NCBI GenBank assembly: GCA_024231975.1
Contig: JAAEQB010000058.1
Coordinates: 124,001 to 188,000 of the forward strand
Reading direction: 5' to 3'
Source of the DNA: Allobosea sp.
Lineage (GTDB): Bacteria; Pseudomonadota; Alphaproteobacteria; Rhizobiales; Beijerinckiaceae
Length of the DNA stretch: 64,000 bases
In this document: positions 56,267 through 64,000 of the stretch, piece by piece
Numbering within the stretch: position 1 is the first letter of the stretch
Layout: each line of letters begins with the position of its first letter
The notes under the pieces: model-generated
Seen by the model: the letters and a program-made list of their open reading frames with translations, nothing else
Told to the model about the DNA's origin: nothing
The model's database searches: none
Translations under genes and position numbers: made by a program

Positions 56267-57295
56267 ATGCAGCCCACCGCTTTTTCTACCGCCGGCATCG
56301 ACCCGGCGAAGCAGCTGGACGCCTGGCGCGCCTGGTTCGACCCTGTCTTCGACGCCGAAGCCAGCGACCCCGAGCAAGGCTTCCTCGCAAGCAGCGAGAC
56401 CTGGAATTTCAGTGGCTTCGGACTGAGCCGCGTGCGAGCGCCCAAGCTCCAGGCGGTCCGGACACCTGAGCTGATCAGGCGCAATCCCGTCGATCATTGG
56501 GTCCTTACGATCGGCAATGTGCGAACGGTGGGGCAAGCCGGGGCCGGCCGGTCGATGGACATCCCCGCGGGGCTCCCTTTCATAGCCTCGCTTGGTCGCA
56601 CCGTCGTGAGCGCCCGCGAGGCGGACGAACGACTCCAGCTCTATCTTCCGCGAGATACGTTCCCAGAACTTGGCACGATCCTGGAAAAGGCCGAAGGTCG
56701 CCCGATCGATGGGCCCTTGGGGGCGCTTCTGGCCGACTTCATGGTGCTGCTCTCACGGAGCGCGTCCGCGGTCACCGGCGCCGAGATGCCGAACCTGAGC
56801 CTCGCTTTGCGAGGCCTGCTTCGCGCTTGCATCATCCCGTCATTGGGGGTCGAGGCCGATCCCCTCACCTCCGCGCCACTCGCAGTCATTCGGATGCAAA
56901 AGGTGACGCGTCTCGTGGATGCCAACCTTCACGACCCTGCCCTTGGCCCGGCCATGATCTGCCAATTGGCCGGAATGTCGCGCTCACAGCTTTACCGGCT
57001 TCTCGAAGGCGAAGGCGGCGTGGGGCATTTCATCCAGAGGCGGCGCCTGAAGCGCTGCTGCATCGAATTGTCCCGTGCGAGTGAGGACCGCTCCGTTTGG
57101 GCGGTCGCCATGCGTTTTGGTTTTCACGATCCATCGAGCTTCAGCCGGTCCTTCAAGAAGGAGTTCGGCACGACACCCCGCGAGTTCCGGGATGCAGCTC
57201 GGATGGGATTGTCCACGCATGCGCTCGTCGCAAGAGCAACCGCTCTGCGAGACCCGACCCTGCGCGATCTCTTGCAGAGCATGCGGCCTGTTTGA
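56267..57295 (+). CDS. AraC family transcriptional regulator
   Basis: A 342-residue regulator. The N-terminal ~200 residues match the AraC-binding-like domain of AraC/NahR-type regulators of aromatic pathways (FSGFGLSRVRAPKL, NPVDHWVLTIG). The C-terminal double helix-turn-helix lies at about 225-320: LAGMSRSQLYRLLEGEGGVGHFIQRRRLKR, quoted as key parts MSRSQLYRLLE and FIQRRRLKRC, then VAMRFGFHDPSSFSRSFKKEFG. GGAGAGG precedes the ATG. It converges on the FAD monooxygenase gene, a possible target, though no operator link is proven. Confidence 0.92.
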   Translation: MQPTAFSTAGIDPAKQLDAWRAWFDPVFDAEASDPEQGFLASSETWNFSGFGLSRVRAPKLQAVRTPELIRRNPVDHWVLTIGNVRTVGQAGAGRSMDIPAGLPFIASLGRTVVSAREADERLQLYLPRDTFPELGTILEKAEGRPIDGPLGALLADFMVLLSRSASAVTGAEMPNLSLALRGLLRACIIPSLGVEADPLTSAPLAVIRMQKVTRLVDANLHDPALGPAMICQLAGMSRSQLYRLLEGEGGVGHFIQRRRLKRCCIELSRASEDRSVWAVAMRFGFHDPSSFSRSFKKEFGTTPREFRDAARMGLSTHALVARATALRDPTLRDLLQSMRPV

Positions 57296-57328
57296 GAGAA
57301 ACGCACCGATGTTGGCGCTAAGGCGGCC

Positions 57329-58570
57329 TCAGCCTTTCGCCGGTTGCGCGACCGAGAGCACGGTCTTGCCGGCATAGGCCTTCACGATCTGCTCGCGCTT
57401 GCCATAGGGCAGGACGCGCTCGACATCGTCGAAGCCGTTGGGAGCGAGCGCCTCGACCGCATCGATGACGCGCTCCGGTCCGCCTGCCCGGTTCATCGCG
57501 ACGATCTCGGCCGTCGCCGGCAGGCGCAGCGCCTCATAGGCGGCGAGCGCGTGGCGCGGATGCTCGGCCTTGACCAGGAGATCGGCGAGGCAGCGCGCAT
57601 CGAGGATCGCCTGCGAGGCGCCGTTGGAGCCGACCGGGTACATCGGATGGGCGGCGTCGCCGAGCAGCGTCACCCGGCCATGACTCCAGCGCGGCAACGG
57701 ATCGCGGTCGCACATCGGGTATTCCCAGAAGGTGCCGCTTGCCTTGATCAGAGCGAGGATATCGACGCCGGGCACCGTGAAGCGCCGGGCGAAGGGCAGC
57801 ACGTCCTCCAGCCGGCCGGCCTTGGACCAGGCCTCCTTGGGCGGCGGCTTGGCCGGGTCGCCGGTGCGGATGTTGACCACCCAGTTGGTCAGGCGCGTGC
57901 CTTGCCTGCCGCCTTCGGCGATCGGGTAGAGCACCAGCTTGCCGGCCATGCCGCCGGCGATGATCATGCTCTCGCCGTCGAGGAAAGCCGGCCAGTCGCA
58001 GGCACCGCGCCACATCTGGATGCCGTTCCAGCGCGGCCCGCCCTGATTCGGGAAGTAATGCGCCCGTACCGTCGAATGGATGCCGTCGGCGCCGATCAGG
58101 ATGTCGGCGCGCGCCGTCTCGCCGCCCTCGCCCAGCCTGGCATCGGCGAAATGCGCGGTGACACCGCCCTCGTCCTGCAGGAAGCCCTGCAGGCGGCGGC
58201 CGGTGCGGATCGCATCGGCGCCCAGCCGCTCGATCACCGCATCACGAATCACGCCCTGGAGCCGGCCGCGATGGATCGAGAACTGCGGGACAGGTGCGCC
58301 GGCGTGCAGGCCGCGCAGCTCGCGCCATACGGTCTGGCCGAAGCGGTTCATGTAGACCAGTTCGCGCGTGCGAATCGCCACCGCATCGAGCGCCGGCAAC
58401 AGGCCGAGTTCGGCGAGCTCGCGGATCGCATGCGGCAGCGTGTTGATGCCGACGCCGACCTCGCGGATCTCGCTCGCCTGCTCGTAGACCGTCGCGGCGA
58501 TGCCGCGCGCGTGCAGCATCAGGGCCAGTGACAGCCCCCCGATGCCGCCGCCGATGATGATGGCCTTCAT
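57329..58570 (-). CDS. FAD-dependent monooxygenase (flavoprotein hydroxylase)
   Basis: A 413-residue group A flavin monooxygenase. The dinucleotide motif is IIIGGGIGGLSLAL (4-17), the middle motif DILIGADGIHSTVRAHYF (~160) and the second FAD motif GRVTLLGDAAHPMYPVGSNGASQAI (~298; key part GDAAHP). MNRAGGPERVIDAVEALAPNGF near the C-terminus resembles salicylate/3-hydroxybenzoate-type and PhzS-like hydroxylases. The substrate is likely an aromatic acid or amine. A 22-base AT-rich palindrome lies just before its start. Confidence 0.9.
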   Translation of the reverse strand: MKAIIIGGGIGGLSLALMLHARGIAATVYEQASEIREVGVGINTLPHAIRELAELGLLPALDAVAIRTRELVYMNRFGQTVWRELRGLHAGAPVPQFSIHRGRLQGVIRDAVIERLGADAIRTGRRLQGFLQDEGGVTAHFADARLGEGGETARADILIGADGIHSTVRAHYFPNQGGPRWNGIQMWRGACDWPAFLDGESMIIAGGMAGKLVLYPIAEGGRQGTRLTNWVVNIRTGDPAKPPPKEAWSKAGRLEDVLPFARRFTVPGVDILALIKASGTFWEYPMCDRDPLPRWSHGRVTLLGDAAHPMYPVGSNGASQAILDARCLADLLVKAEHPRHALAAYEALRLPATAEIVAMNRAGGPERVIDAVEALAPNGFDDVERVLPYGKREQIVKAYAGKTVLSVAQPAKG

Positions 58571-58590
58571 GCCGCGTTCCGCTCCCCCGA

Positions 58591-58612
58591 ATTATTTCAA
58601 ACTTCAAATAAT
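58591..58612. promoter_or_regulatory. AT-rich palindromic operator before the FAD monooxygenase
   Basis: ATTATTT (58591-58597) and AAATAAT (58606-58612) pair perfectly around CAAACTTC; the whole also contains a TTCAAA direct repeat. It ends 21 bases before the ATG (minus strand), an ideal place for repressor control, and contrasts strongly with the GC-rich surroundings. MarR-type repressors commonly use dyads of this size. Confidence 0.6.
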
Positions 58613-58851
58613 CCGGGGTGTTTTGTCAATCGCTCCACAAAGCTGGTGAAAACCGCCGCAATTTCGCGGCTTTTGACAGGAACGAAGCCGATTGCTGTGC
58701 GTATGTACGGCCGATGCCGTCGTGTTTCGGCGGCGGGCATGTCAAATGGCGGGTTCGTGCGCGAGAGCGCGTCGATTCGCCGCGTTGCGCCGGAGTCCGC
58801 TGGGGTCCGGCACGGCGTCAATTTAAACATCATTGGTCTCAGGAGGTTTTC

Positions 58852-59124
58852 ATGACCAAGAACGAACTGATCGCCGCGATCGCGGACGAGACGGGCAAGA
58901 CCAAGGCCGATGTCTCGGCCATCCTCGGCTCGCTCGCCGGCGTCGTCGCCAAGACGCTGAAGTCGGGCGGCGACGTCACGCTCGGCGGCATCGGCAAGCT
59001 GGCGGCGGCCAAGCGCGAAGCCCGCGAGGCCCGCAACCCGTCGACCGGCGCGACCATCAAGGTCCCGGCCAAGACGGTCGTGAAGTTCAAGGTCACCAAG
59101 GATCTGGCCGACGCCGTCGCCTGA
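58852..59124 (+). CDS. hupB: HU family DNA-binding protein
   Basis: A 90-residue nucleoid protein. It opens TKNELIAAIADETGKTKADV and continues TLGGIGKLAAAKREAREARNPSTG, with the arm motif RNPSTGATIKVPA (~58-70) that intercalates DNA. Ribosome site AGGAGG five bases before the ATG is near ideal, fitting high expression. The 281-base upstream gap contains TTGACA at 58673, but no matching -10 at normal spacing. Confidence 0.95.
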   Translation: MTKNELIAAIADETGKTKADVSAILGSLAGVVAKTLKSGGDVTLGGIGKLAAAKREAREARNPSTGATIKVPAKTVVKFKVTKDLADAVA

Positions 59125-59169
59125 GCCTTGTTGGACAGCGGCGGCTCCCACTTCCGTGGAGGCCGCTTG

Positions 59170-59200
59170 ACCGATCAGCCTGCAACGCAAGCTGATCGGT
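59170..59200 (+). terminator. Stem-loop after hupB
   Basis: ACCGATCAGC (59170-59179) and GCTGATCGGT (59191-59200) form a perfect 10-bp stem with an 11-base loop, extended by TT/AA beyond one mismatch. An imperfect GC-rich stem precedes it at about 59138-59168. No long T tract follows. Confidence 0.5.
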
Positions 59201-59259
59201 TAAACGGCCTGCGAGCCGCCGCAGCTTGACCTCGATGCGCTCCTGGCCACAGTAGCGCG

Positions 59260-60435
59260 ATGTTCCTCCGCCTCTTCACCGATCTGCGCGCAGCCAAGGT
59301 CCCGGTGACCTTGCGCGAGTATCTTGCGCTGCTGGAAGGCGTCGAGGCTGAGCTCGCCGACTATCGCGTCGACGAGTTCTACTATCTTGCCCGCACCTGC
59401 CTGGTGAAGGACGAGCGCCATCTCGACCGCTTCGACCGTGTCTTCGCCGAGGTCTTCAAGGGCATGGAGACCCTGGGCAAGGCCTTCGAGCAGGTCGGCA
59501 TCCCCGAAGAGTGGCTGCGCAAACTCGCCGAGAAATTCCTGACCGACGAGGAGAAGGCCCAGCTCGAGGCCCTCGGCTGGGAGAAGCTGCTCGAAACGCT
59601 GAAACAGCGCCTAGCCGAGCAGAAGGGCCGCCATCAGGGCGGCTCGAAATGGATCGGCACCGCCGGTACCTCGCCCTATGGCGCCTATGGCTACAATCCC
59701 GAAGGCGTGCGCATCGGCCAGGACAAGAACCGCAATTTCCGGGCGGTGAAGGTCTGGGATAAGCGCGAGTTCAAGGATTTCGACGACACGCGCGAGCTCG
59801 GCGTGCGCAATCTGCGGATCGCGCTGCGCCGCCTGCGCAAATTCGCCCGCACCGGCGCCGCCGAGGAGCTCGACCTCGACCAGACCATCACCGAGACCGC
59901 CAAGCACGGCTATCTCGACGTCAAGCTCCGGCCCGAGCGGCACAATGCCGTGAAGGTCCTGCTCTTTCTCGACGTCGGCGGCTCGATGGACTGGCATATC
60001 GAGCTGGCCGAGGAGCTGTTCTCAGCGGCACGGGCCGAGTTCAAGCATTTCGAGCATTTCTACTTCCACAACTGCCCCTATGAGCGGGTCTGGAAGGAGA
60101 ACCGGCGCCGGCACGACCAGGTGATCCCGACCTTCGACGTGCTGCGGACCTATCCGGCCGACTATCGCCTCGTCTTCGTCGGCGACGCCTCGATGAGCCC
60201 CTATGAGGTCGCGATGCCCGGCGGCTCGGTCGAGCACTGGAACGAGGAGGCCGGCGAGGTCTGGATGCGCCGGCTGACCGAACGCTTCCCGAAATCGGTC
60301 TGGCTCAATCCCATCCAGCAGAACCTCTGGGGCTACACCCAGTCGATCCGCCAGATCGGTGGGCTGATGGGCGGCCGGATGTTCCCGCTGACGCTGGACG
60401 GCCTCGACGGCGCGATGAAGGCGCTGACGCGGTAG
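59260..60435 (+). CDS. CoxE-like VWA domain protein
   Basis: A 391-residue cytoplasmic protein of the VWA/CoxE family. The N-terminal part is helical (LFTDLRAAKVPVTLREYLALLE). A conserved central stretch is GTAGTSPYGAYGYNPEGVRIG (~133-153), and the VWA domain begins VKVLLFLDVGGSMDWHIE (~231-248). The MIDAS motif is D-V-G-G-S (Asp238, Ser242), with Gly replacing the first Ser of DxSxS. CoxE proteins assist metal cofactor maturation with an AAA+ partner (CoxD); no such partner is adjacent here. The distant MoxR gene at 25701 has its own VWA partner. No ribosome site is clear. Confidence 0.85.
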   Translation: MFLRLFTDLRAAKVPVTLREYLALLEGVEAELADYRVDEFYYLARTCLVKDERHLDRFDRVFAEVFKGMETLGKAFEQVGIPEEWLRKLAEKFLTDEEKAQLEALGWEKLLETLKQRLAEQKGRHQGGSKWIGTAGTSPYGAYGYNPEGVRIGQDKNRNFRAVKVWDKREFKDFDDTRELGVRNLRIALRRLRKFARTGAAEELDLDQTITETAKHGYLDVKLRPERHNAVKVLLFLDVGGSMDWHIELAEELFSAARAEFKHFEHFYFHNCPYERVWKENRRRHDQVIPTFDVLRTYPADYRLVFVGDASMSPYEVAMPGGSVEHWNEEAGEVWMRRLTERFPKSVWLNPIQQNLWGYTQSIRQIGGLMGGRMFPLTLDGLDGAMKALTR

Positions 60436-60451
60436 GCGGCGATCCAGCCAG

Positions 60452-60808
60452 CTAGCGGCGAAGGCCGAGGGCGAGGGCCGCGCAGAGCACGAACGCTCCG
60501 ATGACCAGGGCGGATATGATCAAGCCCCGGCGACGATGACCTCCCATATGGCAGATGACGGCCACGGCCTGCCCGATCAGGAGCATGGGGATGCCGACGT
60601 AATATGAGAGGCGATGGAGGGTCTCGGCCCATTGTCTCCTGACCGGATCGGCGGGCTGCTCGGCGAAGCCGAGGCCGAGCGGCGACATGAACCAGAGAAA
60701 GCCCAAGACGAGCGCGGCTACCGTGGCGACGATGAGAAATCCGTCGGAGAGCAGCGCGAGCAGAAGATGCCGCGCTCGACCTTCGGACGCTTTGGCGATC
60801 TTTTCCAT
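60452..60808 (-). CDS. Small membrane protein of unknown function
   Basis: A 118-residue protein with three hydrophobic segments (about 15-38 LLLALLSDGFLIVATVAALVLG in part, 72-88 VGIPMLLIGQAVAVICHM, 97-115 IISALVIGAFVLCAALALG) and a short basic N-terminus. The ATG at 60808 is chosen because the earlier in-frame region is antisense to the facing gene and lacks a signal. I do not recognise the family. It is divergent from the membrane-protein gene at 60911, 102 bases away. Confidence 0.6.
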   Translation of the reverse strand: MEKIAKASEGRARHLLLALLSDGFLIVATVAALVLGFLWFMSPLGLGFAEQPADPVRRQWAETLHRLSYYVGIPMLLIGQAVAVICHMGGHRRRGLIISALVIGAFVLCAALALGLRR

Positions 60809-60910
60809 GGGCAAAAAGAGCCACACTGGCAGCAGCTCGGCAAGGATCGGGCTTGGGTAGTATGGGCGAAAGCCGAGACAAGTTCGCTGGCAGCCGCTAG
60901 AGGCTGCGTC

Positions 60911-61507
60911 ATGGACAATCGCGACGACACCACCCTGCCCTTCTGGCGCCAGCGGCCGAAGCCGATCGGCTTCGAGATCGCTTATCGGCTCAAGAGCGAC
61001 ATGCTGGAGATCGATTCGACCCGCAAGGTCGATCAGGTCAGGCTCTCCGCCGTCGAGCAGGTGCGCTTCATCTATGCGCCGAGTAACGTCTCGTCGAAGG
61101 GGTTTCGGACCCAGCTGCGCTTGAGCGATGGTCGGACGATCAGCTTCGGCAATCTGTCCTGGCGCTCGCTCACCGACATCGATCGTGACGATATCAGCTA
61201 TCACGCCTTCGTCGCGGCGCTGTCCGCCGCGATCACGCGCGCCAATCCGAAGGCGCGCTTCCGCGCCGGCAAGCCCTATCTGCTCTGGCTGGCCCTGGCC
61301 CTCGCCGGTGGCGGCGCCATGCTGATGCTGAGCTTTTTCAGCCTGCGCGCGCTTCAGCAGGGCGCAACCGCCGCTGCGGGACTCGGGCTGGTGCTCGCGG
61401 CAGCCTCGTTCTGGCAGGTTTGGCCGATGATCCGGCTCAATCGGCCGCGGGATCTTGAGAGCGGCGAGGTCCCCGACGATCTCGTCCCGGGCCGGCAGGC
61501 GGCCTGA
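60911..61507 (+). CDS. Membrane protein of unknown function
   Basis: A 198-residue protein. Residues about 20-115 form an alternating hydrophobic/polar stretch (IGFEIAYRLKSDMLEIDS, VEQVRFIYAP, LRLSDGRTISFGNLSWRS) that looks beta-rich and somewhat PH-like. Two transmembrane segments follow at about 121-143 and 152-170, then a polar tail. I do not recognise the family. Its stop is six bases from the stop of the convergent stress-protein gene. Confidence 0.65.
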   Translation: MDNRDDTTLPFWRQRPKPIGFEIAYRLKSDMLEIDSTRKVDQVRLSAVEQVRFIYAPSNVSSKGFRTQLRLSDGRTISFGNLSWRSLTDIDRDDISYHAFVAALSAAITRANPKARFRAGKPYLLWLALALAGGGAMLMLSFFSLRALQQGATAAAGLGLVLAAASFWQVWPMIRLNRPRDLESGEVPDDLVPGRQAA

Positions 61508-61513
61508 CGGCGG

Positions 61514-61936
61514 CTACCTGACCACCAGTACCGAGCACTTCGCCCGGCGCACGATGGTCGAGGCGTTCGAGCCGATCACATAGGCCAGCATGCCGGGCTC
61601 GTGCGAGCCGATGACGATCAGGTCGGCGCCGCTGGCATCGGCCTCGGCCAGCACCTCGCCATGGACCGAGCCGACCAGGACCTTAGCCGAGACGCGCTCG
61701 GCCGGCAGATTCACCTTGGCGGCGATCTCGGCGAGCTTGGCTTCGGATTCGGATTGCTGGCCGGCGTCGAAATCCGCCGGCACGAATTCCATATAGGTGA
61801 TCGGCACCAGCGAGCGGACATAGACCAGCCTGATCGAACCCTCTGACTGGGTGGCAAAGCCCTCGGCCGCGGTGATGGCCGGGCCTGCCAGCTCGGCCTC
61901 GGCGAGATCGACCGGGACCAGAATCGATTTGTACAT
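61514..61936 (-). CDS. Universal stress protein (UspA family)
   Basis: A 140-residue single-domain Usp. It opens YKSILVPVDLAEAELA, and the ATP-binding loop near the C-terminus reads IVIGSHEPGMLAYVIGSNAST followed by RRAKCSVLVV. Key Gly residues of the loop are present, so nucleotide binding is possible. GGAGGAGG precedes the ATG, which rules out the 45-residue in-frame extension. Confidence 0.92.
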   Translation of the reverse strand: MYKSILVPVDLAEAELAGPAITAAEGFATQSEGSIRLVYVRSLVPITYMEFVPADFDAGQQSESEAKLAEIAAKVNLPAERVSAKVLVGSVHGEVLAEADASGADLIVIGSHEPGMLAYVIGSNASTIVRRAKCSVLVVR

Positions 61937-62289
61937 CGCATCCTCCTCCGGCGTGGCCCGCCCGGCCGCATGGTCGAACGATCGGAACCGACGCCTACAC
62001 ACTATGTCGGAGCATATTCCCCCAAGGGAAGAGCGTCGCGTCGTCGCGAGCCGCGCCGATAAGGCGATCATGGCCGGTAAAGGTGCCGCGGTCCCTGCAG
62101 TCGATCAATCAGGGCTGAAGATGCGCAGGAGCCCTCTCCCGGCACGGGGGAGGGCTAGGAGGAGGCAGCGCGACATTGACAGGAGGGCGCTGGCCCCCTC
62201 TCCATCTCCCCCGTTCCGAGATAGAGGGCTCGTCGCGTTCCGAGCTCATCGTGACGCGATGTCCCGGCATAACGGCGAGGGTCCGAAAC
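61937..62289. other. 353-base gap between stress protein and ferredoxin genes
   Basis: This region contains the usp promoter side (61937 to about 62100), in which I see no clear -35/-10 pair, and a GC-rich hairpin repeat (62130-62229). No open frame in it has a ribosome site or a recognisable product. Confidence 0.55.
62130..62229. repeat. GC-rich hairpin repeat (CCCTCTCCC family), copy 3
   Basis: AGCCCTCTCCC ... GGGGGAGGGCT (62130-62156) is a strong stem; GGCCCCCTCTCC ... GATAGAGGGC (62192-62229) is a second, less perfect half. The layout of two hairpins about 35 bases apart resembles copies at 31174 and 39766. Confidence 0.6.
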
Positions 62290-62610
62290 TCAGCCCTGGC
62301 GGGCCGGCGTACGCACCACGAGGCCGTCGAGATCGTCGCGGACCCTGATCTGGCAGGACAGGCGTGAATTCGGGCGGACGTCGAAGGCGAAATCGAGCAT
62401 GTCCTCCTCCATCGGCTCGGCATGGCCGGTCTTTTCGGTCCAGGCGTCGTCGACATAGACATGACAGGTGGCGCAGGCGCAGGCGCCGCCGCATTCGGCC
62501 TCGATGCCCGGCACGCCGTTGCGCACCGCGACCTCCATCACGGTCGAACCCGTCTCGCCCTCGACCGTGCGGCTGGTGCCCTGGGCGTCGATGTAAGTGA
62601 TCTTCGGCAT
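62290..62610 (-). CDS. [2Fe-2S] ferredoxin, adrenodoxin type
   Basis: A 106-residue electron carrier. Cluster ligands Cys40, Cys46, Cys49 (AECGGACACATCHVYV) and Cys86 (RLSCQI) give the adrenodoxin/putidaredoxin spacing C-x5-C-x2-C-x36-C. It opens PKITYIDAQGTSRTVEGETG. The ATG at 62610 is preceded by GGAG; the longer frame has no such site. Ferredoxins of this type serve cytochrome P450s, Rieske oxygenases or FeS assembly; no such partner is in the window. Confidence 0.92.
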   Translation of the reverse strand: MPKITYIDAQGTSRTVEGETGSTVMEVAVRNGVPGIEAECGGACACATCHVYVDDAWTEKTGHAEPMEEDMLDFAFDVRPNSRLSCQIRVRDDLDGLVVRTPARQG

Positions 62611-62811
62611 CGTGAACTCCGGCCGCCTGGCGGCGGCTGCGCAGCTGGCGCAAGCGGGAGGAACCGGCCGGGCGTCCTGGCGGGCCACGGGCAGGTTCGC
62701 GAGAGGGACATCGCCCGCGAACGGGAAGCCCGCGGACATCGCATCTCTAGAAGATTTCGAAAGCGGACGAAACGGCGATCTCCGCCGCGCCGCCCCGCCC
62801 GCCCTGCGGCG

Positions 62812-63147
62812 TCAGGCCGCGCAGTCGAGCCGCGAGATAACGGCGCGCGCCTCGGCCGCGGCGAGCGTCAGCGCGTCCAGCGCATCCTCGCGCGGCGCGG
62901 CTCCGGCCTGGGTGAGTTGCTGCTCGATCCGGTCGGCAGCCTCGGCCACCTGCCAGGCGCCGATGGCGCGTGCAGCTCCCTTCAAAGTGTGCGCGGCGTC
63001 GCGGCCGACGCTGGCGTCGCCGGCATGGATGGCGCGCAGTTGACGGGCGCATTGCTGGGCGAACAGCATCAGCAGCTCGCGCTCCAGCTCGGCATCGCCG
63101 CCGGTCTGGCGGGCGAGATGCACGAGGTCGATGGCAGTCTGGGACAT
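62812..63147 (-). CDS. Hpt domain protein (histidine phosphotransfer)
   Basis: A 111-residue four-helix Hpt protein. The phosphorylated His is His53 in AAHTLKGAARAIGA, the standard Hpt signature. No kinase or receiver domain is fused, so it must exchange phosphate with separate proteins. It faces away from the gene starting at 63410. The 201-base gap towards the ferredoxin gene (62611-62811) holds nothing I can identify. Confidence 0.88.
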   Translation of the reverse strand: MSQTAIDLVHLARQTGGDAELERELLMLFAQQCARQLRAIHAGDASVGRDAAHTLKGAARAIGAWQVAEAADRIEQQLTQAGAAPREDALDALTLAAAEARAVISRLDCAA

Positions 63148-63409
63148 GGGGGAACTCGGTTTTCTCTCGCGCTGCGGAACTCGCGCAGCCTTCTGACCCC
63201 TGATCAAGCGCCGTTATGGTGAATGAGGCGTTAACGACGTTTGTGAATCAGACGGTCAAACGGGTTTCAATCCCTGCTTGCCTCAACTACCCTTCGAGAC
63301 AGTAAACGATGGGCGTCGTGTCGCTTGTGGGATCCGGCTGGAGGCTGCCGGTTCCCGCTCTGCGGCGGACATCACCGCCCGTCGCAAGTAGCGTAGCGAG
63401 GCGGCATTC
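63148..63409. promoter_or_regulatory. Divergent gap between hpt and the edge gene
   Basis: 262 bases. The segment 63215-63260 is relatively AT-rich (GGTGAATGAGGCGTTAACG, TTTGTGAATCAGACGG) and probably contains promoters in both directions. GTTAACGAC near 63230 resembles part of the CtrA box (TTAA-N7-TTAA), but the second TTAA is missing. Confidence 0.3.
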
Positions 63410-64000
63410 ATGACCCGGCAGAACAAGCTCCAGGATCCGACCGAAGCGGCAATGTCGGCGATCGAGGAGGCGCTGAGGCTCGATCCGTCGAAGACCGAGG
63501 GGCAGGCTTCCGCCGAACCGAGGCTGCCCTCGACGGGCGAGAACGAGCTCAAGATCGAGCTGCCGCGCGTCGAAAGCGCGCCGGCCAGTGCCGAGCCCGC
63601 ATCCGAACCGCTTCCCGCGCCCGCCCGCCCCGCCCTCGCGCCGGACACCAGCCGCGTCGCCAATGACGACCGCCGGGATTCTTCCTCGCTCGTCCAGGCC
63701 TTCGCCGCCCGGCCCTCCGGCCGGCCCTATTGGCTCGCCGCTCTCGCCTCCCTCGCCTGGGCCGGCGGAGTCGGCTTCACCCTCGTGAGCCGCTACGGTA
63801 CCTTCACCGAAGGCCTGCCGGCCGGCATGGCCGCCTGGGGTCCGGGCCAATGGGCGCTGCTGGCGCTCGGCGCCGGTACGCCGGTGGTGTTCTTCTTTGT
63901 GCTGGCGGCGCTCTATCGCCGGACGCAGGAGATGCGGCTGGTCTCGCGCGCCATGACGGAGGTCGCGCTGCGCCTGGCCGAGCCGGAAGTCGTCGCGACG
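63410..64000 (+). CDS. Membrane protein with Pro/Ala-rich cytoplasmic N-terminus (partial, 3' end outside window)
   Basis: An open frame that runs from the ATG at 63410 to the right edge, about 197 residues, without a stop. The N-terminus (TRQNKLQDPTEAAMSAIEEALRLDP) is probably helical, followed by a Pro/Ala-rich linker (~55-85). Two hydrophobic helices lie at about 107-125 (YWLAALASLAWAGGVGFTL) and 147-167 (WALLALGAGTPVVFFFVLAAL), then a polar region RRTQEMRLVSRAMTEVALRLAEPE, likely helical. Large proteins with this start, two helices and long coiled coils occur in Hyphomicrobiales next to hpt genes, but I cannot name it. Confidence 0.75.
   Translation, partial: MTRQNKLQDPTEAAMSAIEEALRLDPSKTEGQASAEPRLPSTGENELKIELPRVESAPASAEPASEPLPAPARPALAPDTSRVANDDRRDSSSLVQAFAARPSGRPYWLAALASLAWAGGVGFTLVSRYGTFTEGLPAGMAAWGPGQWALLALGAGTPVVFFFVLAALYRRTQEMRLVSRAMTEVALRLAEPEVVAT

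Noticed and set aside
58673..58678. TTGACA as the -35 of a hupB promoter
   Set aside because: No acceptable -10 occurs 16-18 bases downstream; the nearest TATGTA is about 23 bases away.
63225..63245. CtrA-type box near GTTAACGAC
   Set aside because: Only one TTAA half is present; the second is missing at the required spacing.
63283..63663. Minus-strand open frame of 126 residues at the right end
   Set aside because: It is Ser/Ala-rich low complexity and antisense to the start of the membrane-protein gene at 63410.

Overview
The window is GC-rich (roughly two-thirds G+C by eye), densely coded chromosomal DNA of an alphaproteobacterium. Gene content (many ABC importers, PTA-fused malic enzyme, zinc-type asparaginase, CGNR regulator, MeaB, PilZ and Hpt proteins, dispersed palindromic intergenic repeats) points to the Hyphomicrobiales; a Bosea-like bacterium is my best guess, from general resemblance only. 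I found no tRNA, rRNA, CRISPR, prophage or intact insertion sequence.

Layout. 1-1579: end of a putrescine importer operon (potF, then potG running off the left edge). 1712-5274: a DUF3750 protein, a lytic transglycosylase overlapping a cystathionine gamma-synthase/methionine gamma-lyase family enzyme, and a divergent Lrp regulator. 5421-14924: a penicillin-acylase-like Ntn hydrolase, two paralogous serine-hydrolase lipoproteins, MeaB, a Tat-exported beta-helix protein, and a ParB-like/SulP pair. 14976-18207: zinc asparaginase, an alpha/beta hydrolase, a stand-alone RAM protein and a LysR regulator. 18411-24052: a five-gene dipeptide-type importer. 24062-26732: a translationally coupled MoxR ATPase / metallopeptidase-VWA / LCCL triad, the most system-like unexplained unit. 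27025-34991: malic enzyme and an oligopeptide importer with a fused double ATPase. 35137-37942: a solitary LIV-type binding protein, a CGNR regulator and a D-amino-acid transaminase.

38048-49224 is a purine catabolism block: guanine deaminase (minus strand) and, on the plus strand, xdhA-xdhB-xdhC followed by a nucleoside/purine-type ABC importer (ATPase, two permeases, BMP-family binding protein) linked by start/stop overlaps. Guanine would be deaminated to xanthine and xanthine oxidised to urate, with the importer presumably supplying the substrate. Between guaD and xdhA lies a non-coding element of about 269 bp with perfect terminal inverted repeats and a TAA duplication (MITE-like). 49494-54662 is a complete LIV-type importer with a cupin gene at its end, ligand unknown.

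54750-64000 is a mixed region: PilZ protein, glycerophosphodiesterase, AraC regulator, FAD monooxygenase with a strong palindromic operator candidate, HU, a CoxE-like VWA protein, two small membrane proteins, universal stress protein, [2Fe-2S] ferredoxin, Hpt protein and the start of a membrane protein cut by the right edge. Two families of intergenic palindromic repeats recur: one with CGTCAT/ATGACG-type ends (2444, 37954, 49243, 50693) and one of CCCTCTCCC-type GC-rich hairpins (31174, 39766, 62130).
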